From assembly GCF_003573695.1 (NCBI RefSeq), contig NC_039358.1, positions 95,306,881 to 95,370,880 on the forward strand: DNA of 64,000 nt, given 5' to 3'. Position numbers and translations under genes: made by a program. The notes below the pieces were generated by a model. The model saw nothing but the letters and a program-made list of their open reading frames with translations, made no database searches and was not told the origin of the DNA. Positions 1-15,100 of this stretch are shown here, in pieces. Every line of letters starts with the position of its first letter. The first letter of the stretch is position 1. This DNA comes from Papaver somniferum (lineage: Eukaryota; Streptophyta; Magnoliopsida; Ranunculales; Papaveraceae).

Positions 1-149
1 CCACACTCACCACAGTAGCCTGGAAAATTAAAAATCAAAGATAGTTACCTTTTACAGAACATAACAGAGCCCCGGTATTTACGTTCTTGTTTAGTTTCAC
101 TATTTGCTGGAGACCAAGTGTGGAAAATACATGTGATACAGAAACTTAC

Positions 150-3100
150 CACGAGAGCATGTTCCAGGCTCGCATCAAGGGCCTGAAGGAGACTATTGGA
201 CAGATATTTTACCTCTGACCATGACCACCTATCCTCTGCCGAATTTTCGGGAACTGCTCTGAGAATACTCTCAGCCAGCCCACACTCTCTCAATAAGTCA
301 AGACTTCTATCTTCATCAGCCATTTCCTCCAAGGACTTCCTAAGACGACGAGCTTCCCCACTCTCTTCGAGTGATCCATCAGGTTTCATTTGACTTACTT
401 GTACTTCAGACATTAACTCAGACAAGGTAATTGTCAACATTACTCTCAACCTTGTTGTATGCATAAAATAAAAGAAGGAACTCTGCAACAAACAACTAGA
501 AGTCAGAAGATATCACAATGATAGGCACAATCATGAAAAGTCAGAAGTAAGAATCTCACCCTGATAAGTACTTGTAGCCCGGTTACTGCTCTTTTCCTTA
601 TACTATCGTTACGAAAAACTGCAAGCCGGAGAAGATGGAATGCAACCTGCTTTAAAAACCGATCGTTTTCCCTCGCCATTAATGTTGCTCCATGAAGACT
701 AAAAACACTATTGAATACAGGAACCAACGCTTTCCAAAAAGCAAGAGGCTGACTTTGTGAAAAGAAGTTAACAAATAATGATGTGACGCAATCTAATTTC
801 CCATAATCTGTAGAAATACTATGAGATGCTGCAGCTGTGGAAAACTTCTCGGTTACTTCTAAAACCTGGAGACTGACAGCAGCGCTCAAGTTTTCTTCCC
901 AGAGTTCCTGAATATTATGTGGCTTGAACATCAGATTAGACCAAAAAGTAAAACGAAGACCTTTTCACAGATTAGAAGAGACGTACCAGCCTTTGCCTTA
1001 ATATTGGGTGCAATGACTCCCTTAGTGCACGGGTTGATGTTCCAATCCTTGAAGACTGAGCCTGGGCAAGGGCTTCTCTCAGTGAATATGGTTGGCTTGG
1101 GGAACTTAGTTGGGGACTGACTCTCTGCCACAAATACCCATTCTCTGGCGTTGTCTGGGACTGCGTGGAAGAGATTCAGGATAAAAGTTTCAGAAACCTA
1201 AAATAGGTACAATAAAGGATATTTCTACGGAATGATGCTGTAATCAAGGAGAAATCCTAGCATAGATTTCAAAACCAGCTACTTGCTGGACCCAGGAATG
1301 ATTATAACTACAGCACTTACTCCATCCAAATATTACAAAACTTAGCTAGGAAGATATATCCAGAAATTAATGCAGAATCATATATGGATATAAGTAGATA
1401 TCCAATTTTCCTCAAGAGTAACAAGAATGGAATTCCATATACACGTCAGGGGATCATAAGAAACAGATGCAAACTATAGACAAAAGGATCATACTCTAAC
1501 TTCTTGACGTGATGCCTCAGTCAAATAGTTGTTTATTGCAGGCGAAAGCCTATCTGAGTATTTGGGGGAGCCAGATCCCTCTCCATCCGGGCTGCGAGAA
1601 CTACATCCCATAAGCATGCTATCAGCTGGTCTTTTGTGCTGCAAAATATATAAAATTAAATCAAATACATAAGGTATCTTGGAAGAAGACATAATACGGG
1701 AAATCTGGACAACAGACAGACCAAAATACATATGAGATCAGGATCCACTGTACCCCGATTTAAAAATACAAGCAAAATTCATGAACATGCTTTTATAACT
1801 GAATAGTCAAAACACTAGACCAAGAGGTAGGACATCTTTCTGAGTACGCGACACATAGATTGTCAGTGTCCCTATACCCGATAACCACACTTATTTTGTC
1901 CAAATATACTTAAACAGCTGCATATTTAAGCAACTACAGCCCTATTTATCGGACAACTAGAGATTCAAGAAACAGTTGATGGATGCAGTTAATTGATGAC
2001 CACCAAAATAGTTGATGTGAAGACAATTACTGAAAAGGAGAAGATGAGAAGGCATACAACAGTAGATGAGTTGACATCTGGAATGGTTACAATTACAAAT
2101 CCCAAGATACGATTATATTTTAACGAAGTAACAACTTAAGGTAGGTTTGAACCTCAAAAAGAACAAGGCACTCCTCCAGGAGTTTAAAAAACAGTCTGGT
2201 TCGAGCGATGCTTTGTTGCCAAGCTTTGACAAGAGATGCATCATCCAGATTTCGTACAATTTGCATCACGACAATCAATACTTCACGTTTTTCAATAGCA
2301 TTTAAGTTGTAAAAGACGGGCATTTCATCTAGGATCTGCAAGCATTATACCACAGAGAATGAGGATCAAACATTTAAATACAAAACTTATTGATGAATGC
2401 TAATCAAAGTAATAGTACTATCCGTTAATTGAATAATCAAACAAAATAGTCATGAAAGTACATGACAAGTTTTGTGGAAGTTTCAGAATTAATCCCTTGC
2501 CATATGAGTTAAAGCTATGTAACATGTATGTGGTAATCTTTATGATTTTTTATTTTTTTTTGTAAGTGGTAATCTTTATGAAAACAATCTTATAACTATA
2601 TCAAGTAAGAGGGAGGATCCATGGACACTCTTAGATAGACAAGGTCAGACAAGATTTGCGCCATTTTCTCCGCAAAACCCAAACGACAATGAATTTAAGT
2701 ATAATATTTTGATGATATATTCCTCTTATAAGACTCTACATTCCTACAGAAAATGAATGTAATTCGAGATAGCAAACCTCACCATCTATCGATCTTAATT
2801 TCAACCGTTAACTTTATATTATAGAATAAAGTAATAAAGTTTTATACATCAAGAGTCAGTAAGTATAAACAGAACTTATCAGTGTCCAACAGCTGAGTTG
2901 GTCAGACACTTGGTGGTTGTACCAAGAGGTCTGAGGTTTGAATCACTTGATGAGCAGATGGTTCAAAATCGTTTATTAAAACCAACGTAATGTACCTATT
3001 TCTTGGTCAAACAATTATGACTTGTTCAAGAATCACTAGGACCAGTAGTAGAGAATGTTGTGATACTTAGGAACAGATCAGATGCATGCTGATGGGAATT

Positions 3101-6100
3101 CTAATGTACCTAATTTTACTTCACAGGGGCCCAGCAAGTAATTTCCAGAATCAGTAAATCCAGGATCCGTACCAGCTTTGAGATGGGGATTGCAGAAGAC
3201 AACGTAATGAAAAATCTCAAAAGGACACTATCCTTGCGTTTATGCAACTTTATCCAGAAGGGTCCTCCTAGACAAGATCAGTATTTCAGAATTTGCCACC
3301 ATCTCAATTCAGATGGTTTCCAGTGATAACTGTGTATATTATATCAGATTTTTCCAGAAGTTCAAATTCTGCAGTTGCATGACTAGGTAGTATGTACTGT
3401 TATGGATCTAAATTAAAGACACCTTGCTATTCTGCTTAGAGAAATCGTAGCAATAAAGAGATAACAGAGTTATGAAAAGTTGAAAGTAGGAAGTATTATT
3501 ACTGATGCTGTATACCTGTCCAATAAGTGGAAAGTATAGCTGCGCAATGTATAATTTATCCTCAGGCTTTTGGTATCGAGCATCAAACTCATGCTTGCAA
3601 GTGAGAACAACCAAGATCCTAGCCGCCTACAGACATAAGAAATGGAAGTTATTGGTACTAGACTTAAGTCAATGAGAGAAACCATACGAGACAGCAAACT
3701 CAAGAACAAATGGAACAAGTAAAAGAAATGACAATGAAGGTATTCATTAGAGATTTGATAATTGATACAAGCAACTCACTTTAGCTCGTTGACATATATC
3801 ATCATGATCCCAGGTAAGGAAAAGTTCTTGTATTAAAACTGATGCAAGATAGTTCCTGCAAGAATTAACCAAGTACTTTAATACAGAGAAAGTCCATAAC
3901 CCCCCACTCACCTGAGGAAACACGGAGAAGGCAGAATATAAACACTGCCTGTGTCAGACAGGAGAGTTTAGGAGAAGGTAACTAGATATAAAAGTACATG
4001 TGTAACATGTAACATAAATACTGGACATATTTACTAGCCATTGTAAGTTTCCCTAGCCCTACGGACATAAAACGACAGATTAATGTTATCAGTGCACATG
4101 TTAACAAAATAGTAAGACAACAAACTCAAAATATATACATGCATGTACCTTAACATTCCAAACACAGATACAGTTTTGGGGAAGAGCTTATCAGCAAGTG
4201 TAAAATAAGGTATAAAGAAAGACAGTTTGAAGAACATCAACATATGATATGTACAATATGCTTTCCACACTAAAATCAGTGGATCTAAATGAACTGAAAT
4301 TGACAGATTATGTCATATGACCAAGTGTAGTTAACACAAAAATATTGTATCAGTATCTTTAAATCACGAAAGTTGATATTAGGCACCTATCTGAAGGATC
4401 CCTGCCAGGCATCTCAATGAAAAGATCATGATCACATATTATCTGCAAAAAAGTAAGCTTGCACTCATGCAAAACTGATTGACAGACCCCAGAGAACTTG
4501 TCCATGTAAAGCGACACCTGTAGAAAGGAAACGAAATTTTATTACCTTGAAACGAGATAAAACTACAAGAGGAACTTTAGCCTCTCCAAAAGGTATTGTA
4601 ATAAGTCAAACATACATTCTACAATGGTTTCCATCAGGCAGTTGACTTGTTATACTTATTCCTAACAGTAAGGATGCCTACTTCTACCAATCCAATACAA
4701 CGAAATTAATAAAGGTTATGGTCAAATATGTTCTGAAAGTTGAGATAGTATCATCAGAGATAGGATTTCATATCTCATCAGACAAAGTTCTGAATGGTGA
4801 AAAGCATATGGTTTAACGTTTCGTTTACATTTTGGAGAAAAAGGTCATAATTGAGTGGCTCCAACAAGAAGCACAAGTTATAGCTCGAGTAGCTTGACCC
4901 AGACAGCTAAGTCATTGAACCTTGTTGACAAAGACAAATAATATGAAAACAAACCTCATACAATTTACAACATACATTTTGCACATTAGAATCGCTAAAG
5001 AAGACATGTGATGCAAAAGATGGCCTTCACTTCTGACCTATAAAGCAGTAGAAATGGGCTATAATTTTTGGATTGCCTATCATGAGAACACCAAATACAG
5101 TCATGTGTTGCAGACAGAATATCAACCTTTCAACCCCGGAGTTCCAGATAAAAGTAAAGTCAACCCACCAGTTCAAAGACTTGACGAGGCTCAATAATAG
5201 ATAGAAGATCATAACAAAAAAAAGCCAAACTGCTGTTCAAGCGTTTTGCCAAGCTTAATCCCTTCTTGCATCGCTCATGCACCTCCGTAAGAAGGCAATC
5301 ATACAACTGCATGATACATCTGAATACACCCTCCTTCAACTGCAATGGCGGGACATCTTCACCTGAAGCATAATTAACCAAAAAGTTGCACAAACAAAAA
5401 ATTATACATTTTACTGCAGCATCGGCAAAGTAACAAAACAGAAGTCACACATTCTAGGTGTATATTGATTTAAATAGCACTGTAGCCACAAGCTTCAACT
5501 ACTTGCTAACCTAGAGGAAGAGAATGGTAGAAATGACGGTTTTGCTCCAGTGCCATGGATTTTACAATTAGCTCCAGAAAAAACCAAGCCATTGCCAGCA
5601 CATCATCATAAACTGGTCCAACACGATAGCCTTTTGCCTGCATCAGATAAGGTCAAATATAAATAAAATAAATGTACATTTGCACTACTTGTGGAGTTTG
5701 CCAAGAAGAGTAAAGGAGCCTAAGCATGTAAAGAAGCTTCCCTTAGCACACTGGATTTCACAACCTACGTTATAGGTAGAACATGAGTAACATATTGCAG
5801 ATTCTAACAATCAATTCTTACAGACCATTTTTAATATTATAAGCTGTGAGTAAAAAATTCTATGTATCTTTCACAACATTCAAACATATATATACATATA
5901 TCAGCAAAAGTTCCAGATTTAGCATACTAAAATTTGATGCTTCTCACGTTTTACACTGAAAGATTTCTGAAATTTCTCAATTTCTAACATGCGCAGATTT
6001 CCATTAGCAACAACAATCTCTAATAATAAATAATGCTAACTATTACATCAACTCTTGGACCTTAATTGCATCACCCAGTTTCGTGGCAGAATTCAAGTTT

Positions 6101-9100
6101 TGCATGTCCTTGTCCTTCACAACATCATATCTAGATGTCTACATAATTGGATGGACTTTTTGAGCTTGTGATGATTTGATAATGAAGAAGCTCCCAAGGA
6201 AAATGGAAAAGTAAAAGCAAACCCAGGGTGCATCTTTCTAACTTTACCTTACTGCGAGCTAGACTTCCCCACACTGTGGACAGGCCCGGATAAACAGGTG
6301 ATTGGCGACCGCCAAAATCATCAAATGCATAATCGACATAGTTGACAAGAAATCGATTTCTTTCCGCGCCATCTGATGATTCCTGTTGCACCCTGCAAAA
6401 TGCCTTTCAGTAAATTAAATGAAATTCACTAGCCAATGCCCACCACTTGTGTGTGCATAATCAAAATTACAGAAAGCAGAATAACACTCCACAAAAGGGA
6501 CCAGTCACTGAAGAGACCTATTGATTCGCAATAGCCCAAAAAAAGGCCAATGAGTATTTGCATGACTCCTAAGTTGCCAACACGTGGCAAAGTGCTTAAT
6601 GTTGATAGGACCACAAGAAAAGAGAATTCTTACCACTTTAAACAAAATAGTGCTCTCTGCCCTTAAGATTCTATGATGAGGTAGGTCAAAAAATATTAGC
6701 CTCCAAACGCATCGCAAAACGAGAGAGAGAAGAGAGAGAGAGACGTCGCAAGCATTAGCTTAGAATCTAACAAAGTTAAATTGCTTCTCCATCACGCAGA
6801 ATTACTGTAATTTGCTGGTATATATCATATGTTATCTAACAAGAATCCTCCACTTTCTCAATTCACTTCATGTCAGAAACGGACAGTGTCTGATGTTTTG
6901 AGGATACTTAAGCAGGTATTCGCACATGGTAATTCTGAAGAGACCTATTGATTCGCAATAGCCCGGAAAAGGCCAAGGAGTATTTGCATGACTCCTAAGT
7001 TGCCAACACGTGGCAAAGTGCTTAATGTTGATAGGACCACAAGAAAAGAGAATTCTTACCACTTTAAACAACACAACACAACACAAAATTGGTTAAAAAG
7101 ACCAAAATCAACAATTTCTGGGTGAAATGGACAGTTAGATTTTGATACTGTTTAAATGGACAAAAATGTAAAAATAGGCAGGATGTAACCAGTTTCATCG
7201 TGCCCATTTTCAAATATTTTTTCTTATTTTTAATTTACACAGGATGTATCCAGTTTCATCCTTGCTATTTTTTAAATTTAAGCTAGGATGAAACTGGTTT
7301 CATCCTTACTATTTTTTTTTTGGCCATTTCACCCAAACTATTTTTTACTCGTCCATTTGAACCGTGATTTAAAAATATTTGGACAAATGACCCATTTTCC
7401 GTTTAAACAAAATAGTGCTCTCTGCCCTTAAGATTCTATGATGAGGTAGGTCAAAAAATATTAGCCTCCAAACGCATCGCAAAACGAGAGAGAGAGAAGA
7501 GAGAGAGAGACGTCGCAAGCATTAGCTCAGAATCTAACAAAGTTAAATTGCTTCTCCATCACACAGATTTACTGTAATTTGCTGGTATATATCATATGTT
7601 ATCTAACAAGAATCCTCCACTTTCTCGATGCACTTCATGTCAGAAACGGACAGTGTTTGATGTTTTGAGGACACTTAAGCAGGTATTCGCACATGGTATT
7701 GTTAAAATATGTGTATGTATATTGTGTGCACTGCTTAGATCCCAAAATGGATAAATGTTAATGTCATGCATCATGTATATGCAGCAGCTTAGACCTCAAA
7801 ACAAAGAAGTAACTTATGACTGATGTGGCACAGAACTATTAAGACAACTACATATGCAGGTCTTTTGTTTTTCTCAGTGTTTCTGCTCATTCTAGCCCAT
7901 CTGGACCACCCTAATTAGTATTCAACCCACGTAGGTGTATCATTGTTATCATAGGCTACATCTACATTCCTGGAAAACCTACTTCTAACAACCAATGACT
8001 TCTGTTACCATACCCAATTGGACGATCTATTAGTTTATAGTCTGAAAGACACAGAACTACTGTATGGTCAATCATAATAATGGAACACCAACCAAAAACG
8101 GTTCGAACAGCTCCTCTGCTATATGATAAGAATGATACACAACATGAAACAATGCAGTAAACACGATTAAGAATCATACCGAGTTAAAATATTGACCATA
8201 GCTCGAAAGGCTGCAACCTGGAAACAATTAAATCCGAGCCTCTGAGATTCCAAGTTTTAAAGTAGCTATTTGAACACAAAAACTTTGAAGCATATTGAAA
8301 CAAAAGACTATAGACAACAAGAGTCAGAGCAATATTTGCTCACCGACCTGAAGGGTTTCACCACCATCACCTATAAGGTGAAGAAGCATATTCAGTATGG
8401 GCTGCAGAAACTGCAGCAGCGCACATGAATCAACATTCTTCAGACTGTTGATTGCCTGCATAAAAGCATCGCATACATCCTTATTAAGAAACTCCAAAAC
8501 AGACAAAAAAACACGACTCGTCATGGTTTCACCACAACTAAGTTATTCTTAAAAACATAAACAACTGGACACTATGTTATATATGTTATAACTCTACGCA
8601 TGCCAGTACTGTATGACTGATAAAGTGAAAGGAGAATTTTAAAAGCACGAAAATGACCAAAAACCGGCCTTCTGCACCTTCTCATGTGTGACAAAACTCG
8701 GGGTGGTCTTCTACACTAACTAATAGTGTAGGCTATTGAAATTAAATTATATACTGAGTTGATGATAAAGATAAGTATTATATAAACCACTTGAACGCAT
8801 GAATATATTCCATAACTTTCGAATAAGTACCTCAAGAAGCTCAGACCCCCAAGGAGGACTCGTTCGGAGTGTATGCCTATCGTATTCAAGAAAAAAATCT
8901 CTAATACGCTCGTTAATTGGAAACAAAGAGGAACATAGTCTTAACCGCAATCTAAATACAGTTTTCCCGTCTTCCAGGAAATCCAGCCTCTCCTGTAAAA
9001 CAATCGGATTCAAATTGCTCATTAGATACTCAATTCCAAAGAAACAATTTGTCAAACTACTAAGTAAGAGCATCAAGACAGCAGACCCATTCACAGTAGT

Positions 9101-12100
9101 TTGGCTTTGCTTCCCTCATTCTAGAATGTTAGCAGTTCTTGGATGCATCTATGAAAGTATAGACTGTCTGCTCAAAACAAGAAAACTGTTCCGTAGGCTA
9201 CCAAATGGATTGCTAGGGGGTATGAGACTGCAAGAGTGCTCCTATATATTATAATAAACAGATATGTTTCTCTATTTTCGAATTTATTCCACTTTTTACC
9301 TTGGCACCATCTTGCAGATAATGAGGAACAAGTTCTTTCATAATTGGTAAGGAAACTTCAGATCGCATCCTGAAGTCAAACATAAGAATGCGATTATCAC
9401 TGATTCATCAAGCCATCACATAGGTATCAACAAAATTCACTGTGAAATAGCAAATTCGTGAACCTTTTCAGCGAAAAAAGAAAAGAAAAGAAATAGACCC
9501 TATTGATGAAAATATGATATATATTTTATCCAATTATCCTAGAAGCAGAACCAAATGATAAGACTGCTAGTACCAAAAATATATTACGACTTCGACACGA
9601 ATTTGTACATGTAATATGGAAACAAATAATATTGGGTCATGATGTGTTATAGAAGTCTTCTTGGCAAAGTCATGTAATTAATTATACAATCCAACGTCCT
9701 TGAAATACAATTGCAGGTAAGGTTCTGAGCTGGGGGAATGCAACTTGACTATATTAAATCATACAAACCCGATATTTCCATGGCAATTTCAAAAAGGATG
9801 AATTTAAAAATAGACATGAATATGTATATGATGTGTGAGGACTACAAATGGTGACATAGTCCATTCAGATTATTTATCAACTATCAACCCTAATTACTAG
9901 AATTAATATCTAGGTTTACAACTCGGTACTCCATGTATATAGATCTAATAAAATAATTGGAGCTTAAATAGATCTCCAATAGATAAACATCAAAAAAATT
10001 ATCATGTCTGATATTTAAGTATACTTGTAGTAGTTACTAACACCATAAATATTGATAAGGGCATGTGTAACTCAAATAAAAGTATCACATACTGAGCATG
10101 TACTGTCAGTGGAAGGGCGGCATATCCAATCACCACCTGCAAATTTAAACACGTACAAGAAATTGAAAAGTAAAGTTAACAACTCAAACTTTACAGTAGA
10201 TAAACAATCTCCAATTTATTAAAAACAAGAAGAAAAAACAGAATTAGACTACTAAAGCGGATATAACGAGCTTGGAAGATCTAAAATTGCCTAAAACTTA
10301 TTACAGATTGCTGAAGTTAAGACATAAACTGAAGCGACAACCTAGGTCGCTTAGGACTATTGAGTGTTAGAGTAACAAAATCATGACTTACAGGCTTTGG
10401 AGCTTCGAGTTTTGTTTGAAGGTCAACATGAAAGAAAGTAAATAGGAGATGCTGCTGAGGTGTGAAAATGGCAGGAAGGCAAATTTTAACCTCATCATGG
10501 TAACAGGCAACTCTGACCCCAACAGCAACTTGTGTGTGGGCAGATTTCTGGAGTGGTTCTCCTGAATTCCTTGGATAAATTGCCTGTACAAAGAACATCA
10601 ATGCAAATGTATGGGAATCTTCATATTGTGAAGGCAGATTACTTGCGAAGTTTTAAAAGGAAAATTACCTCCAAAGACTGTTTGCGCGGATCAGCATCAT
10701 CTTTTTTCAGCTCAACACGTATAAACAAGTTCCTTTTCCGGCCCAAACTGACAGTTAACGGATATATATACAGACAGTGAAGAAGTTGTGTAAAAGGTTC
10801 GCTTCTTATCATTGTACGGAAGTCAAAAGCTTGGAACTGCCAGTACAAAACATGTGCTCATCAATCAGAAGATGTTATTCATACCAACCAATATGTACAA
10901 AACTATGGCTTGAAAATCATCACCTTGATTCAACTTACATTATCCATATAGCAACAAATAAGATATATAAAATGTAGATTTCTTTATTTGGAAAAGATAT
11001 AGTTTTTTATAACATTTCCATTACAAGCTATCAGGACTAACTTCAGTTTATTATTTTACTGATATGCCAGAACAATCAAGAATCCAATTATTTGAGAGAA
11101 TTTCAACTATTTGGGCAGGAACTGATGATTTTCATAACCCCGGTTACCGGGTAGGTGAAGAACAAATAACCAGTGAGCTTAGAGACCATGAGAAATATGA
11201 TTGCTCTAATGAGTTTGCTCCATGATATGAATATTGATCAGATTGTAACTTCCTAATCAGATATATCAGGGAATAGAGTAAGGGTTTAGTACTCACATCA
11301 TCAGAACTGAAATCGGCAGTACTACCAAGAACATTTGAACCATTTCTATGTATGTGCTTTCCGTTGTGGAAGGAATTGCCATTATGTGGTCCATCACTGC
11401 TGCTCAGACCCTTAATAGCAGCAGAATCAACAAAACGATCCCCGGCATCAACGCAATCATTGGTCACACTTCCGCTTTCTGAAATATTGTCAAACTCAAC
11501 CCGGCTGACCTGAATCTTTTCGATCTCTAGTTTTAGTACACCTTTCACGGGTTTATGGACCTTTCGTTTAGGATCCTAAGTAAAAAATGTAAGTATATAT
11601 TACTCATACAATGTTAACTTAAGCTTTTTCACACTAGATATACCATATATATAGCAAAGGAAAAGTTCCAGTTAATTCACTCAGAGATCAGTTGATATGC
11701 AACAACCCATCGAGTGGAATTCATAGTTTACACATAAGAAAGAGCAAGTGCACTTGTCTAATCAACTTTCCTACATGTAATAGAAAATTGGCTGAAAATT
11801 CCACAACAAGAAACAGGAAGTGCTACATTCCTAGGAAGATCAGAAACAAGTATTGCCCACCTGAAGGGAGTCCTCTGTATAGCTTTCTTTAACTTTATTT
11901 AGGTTTGATATTTCGACAATGAAAGAACTCCTGTCAGAAGACCTAGCCAGCTTCCCGTCTAAGCCAATCTTAGTCGCAGGTTCAGCAATAATATCAAAGG
12001 AACCAGATCCAGATATACCAGGAGCAAGTGGACTGCTGGGGGAGGCAGCACCACCAGAAGAAGAAGCAATGTTGTTATCGAACAGTGGAACCATAGCCCA

Positions 12101-15100
12101 AGAGAAAGATTCCCGATAAGGCATGATCCGAGACCATACGTGAAGTTTCTGTTTTTCTCTTTCGGTCAAGTGAACCTGTTAATAGTATAGTAACCATGGA
12201 ATGAGATCTTACACAGAATCCCTAATTACTTAACAAAAAACTAAACAACAAAAAATCCTTGAACAAAAGAGAATGACTGTGGCCGGTATAAATGCAAAAA
12301 TTGAACTAGCATGTAGTTTCCGAAGTTCAACATGTTGCATTTCATGGTTTACGCAGCAATCTATGTTTAGCTTAAGTACATATCTAATTAGTTTAGCTTA
12401 AGGTTGCCCTCGCTTAGTTTAGTTTAAAATTTTAAATTAAGGTTGAGTAATACCTAAGGTGACATGGAAAGGTTGGATGACACATGGCCATTGGCTTAGA
12501 CTCTCTCCTAACATTTTATCCATAGTTCTAAGCACGAGGAAATAGAAGTCCAAGTCAAAACCTTAAGTGAGACTAAACGTTCTTTCTATTTTCTTCTTGC
12601 TAATTCCATAAAGATTATTAGAAATGTTTCTGCTATGTTTGATGCTTGTTACCATGGTGTTTATGATGGTGTGTTCTATCTCCACAAAATTCTGACTAAG
12701 GGTAATATCTGTTGTCATTGAGTATGTTGTATAAACTATATCAGAGATCAGTATTACAGCTGTTGAACATGTTAATGATAGGTATGAATCTTTTATCAGC
12801 GGAAGGTAAACTATTATCATGTTTAGATCTAAGTGATGATGATTCAGGAGCTGAAATTCTCATATGTACAGCTCTTATCAACAAAGACCCAGGTGATCAG
12901 AGATCAATCTAGACTGTAGCATGAAACACTGAACCGCAGATGTTCCTTAGTGGCTCAGTTCATCATTTTTCAAATACAGGGGTAACAGAGAATCTGAAGT
13001 TAACACTATAAAGATTACAGGAACCTTAGGGAATCAGAATTCAAATATACCCAAACAGGTACCAACTGTACTAAAACAAAATCACTTGATGTGCTTCAAC
13101 TTACTGGATCCTTGCGTGAATACACAGAAGGGGTGACTCCGCCTTCTTCTGTGGCGGGCTTCTCTAACTGTATAAGCAGGCAAACTGATGTTGATGGGGA
13201 ATCCAAAGAGAAAATACCCCGATGCTCAGAAGAAAGTCTACCCTGTTGTATGACAAAATGAAAATGTTATGCAGTTAGAAGAAAAAAAAATTTAAGGGCA
13301 TGACATACATTTAATGCATGGACACGCAACCGAGATCCTAAAAAGAATGTGTACGGCAAACAATCATATAATGCAGCCAGAGCTTACATCCTGCAATTCA
13401 GCCGGTAGCACATGAAAATAGAAATCCTCCGATAATTTTTCTCTCCTTTCCCTATTATATAAGCAGATTGTACCATAGAATGGCTCTACAATATAAGCAG
13501 GAACAGAGTTAGATCCACTCATGGTTAGTAAAAGGCATTTAAAAAACTTTAGTCTCAACAAGGAATGATCAGAAACCTCAAAATATTCATGTCCACATTT
13601 TGAAAAAACTCTAAGAAGGTAATAACCATTATCATCGAAGACTGAAGTCAACTAATTACAGGCATGAATACAGTATAATTTGATTTACCATGACAATGTT
13701 CAGTTTCAGAAAAGAATTTCTTATGTTTCTGTGGTTTGTGATGTATTAACGGTTGATGTGTTGTGTTTTTTACTTTATTCTGAAGTGTGTACCAAAGAAA
13801 CTAAAATTACATAGTTACAAGCTCTGGGTCATAACTAAACTGATATCATAAAACCAAGATTAGTTTGTACACGGGAACCATGCAATCACAAAGCGAAAGT
13901 TTTGATCCTTTATAGGTTACAATACTAATCAACAGTTACCCACAATAAATACATTTCAAATGTGATTGAATAAAATTATTTCTATTCTATGTCCTACTAC
14001 AAGTGACTGTAAAAGTTGAACAACAAACAAGTTAAAATTCTCAAGTTAAGAAATCCAGGATCTGAAGATAGAACACATAGAGGGTGAAGTTTCAGATAAT
14101 TAGCAAACAGGAAGCAAAAGCAAAAATCAAATGGACCAAAAGAAGACAAAACAAGCTCCATTGATAGCTACCCATAGCATTAGCATGAGCATGAGCAGTC
14201 AAAACCTTCGTGATTGAAGCACAAAATCCAAGGTCTGTTATTAAAGGTCAACCCTCATGCACCGGGCAACCATTTTTATATACTGGTTAAGGGTACTTAG
14301 CTTGGAATAACAAATGACCCGAAATAACAGGATAACCCAATATTAGTACATTTATGAACAGACTCACCGACTAGCCCTGCTTGGAATGACAAGGACAAAA
14401 TCTTCACTGAAATCTTCAACCCACTGAGATAAAGAAAAGAGCATCAGTAACGAAAAATAATAATGAAGTACAGTAGCAGAGTCTAGCAAACATAAAGAGT
14501 ACCAAGAGCTAACTGTGTATCGATCAAATAAACGATTTAGGTCATAGTCAAAGGTTAAACCTGCCAGATTGTGTCTTAGTTTCTGGCGTCCTTTGCCCAA
14601 TTATCATTGACCTCTCGGTTTCCCAATCGAAAGCTGGCTCATAAGCAGGCAATGGAGATTCACCGAAATGCTGCGACATATATTCATTGAATAAAAACAT
14701 TAAATGGAAATTTACTATAATGACAATGGAACGTTAAGCACACTGCTCAAAGACCATGACACACCTGATTGAACTGAAATTTCCATCCTAGGAACTAGAG
14801 CATTTTTTTTCAATACACTGGTTAAATCATGATCTATAAAAGGCAAAAGAAAGTCATGCCTTTTTGTTCCTACAACTTTACTTGCTGTATAAGAATACAT
14901 AAGTCATATCTCCCAGCAATCGCAATAAGGGCTACAATTTCAGAACATCCAAAACAAAATAAAGAATCCTCCCATGTGAAAATTATAAGACTCAAATATT
15001 GCAAGATCTCTGGATACTAATGTGTAGTTCAATCCATCTTCCATTAATTTCAACTACATCTTGGCCTCCTTCAAATGTAACTGTGGCCATTTCGAACTAT

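Noticed and set aside
45..149. Continuation of SPK1 coding after exon 27, ending in the stretch GSVM, which is how the next exon begins in Arabidopsis
   Set aside because: A donor GTAAG follows the conserved end of exon 27 at 149, and there is no acceptor AG just before the GSVM stretch. The four-residue match is most likely chance, and the real next exon should lie off the left edge.
196..393. Plus-strand open frame over SPK1 exon 27
   Set aside because: It is the antisense of a conserved exon and has no features of its own. The same applies to plus-strand frames at 8799-9254, 10532-10977 and 11919-12119.
2882..2960. A functional tRNA gene
   Set aside because: A and B box-like words are present but no complete cloverleaf with an acceptor stem can be drawn, so it is reported as SINE-like.
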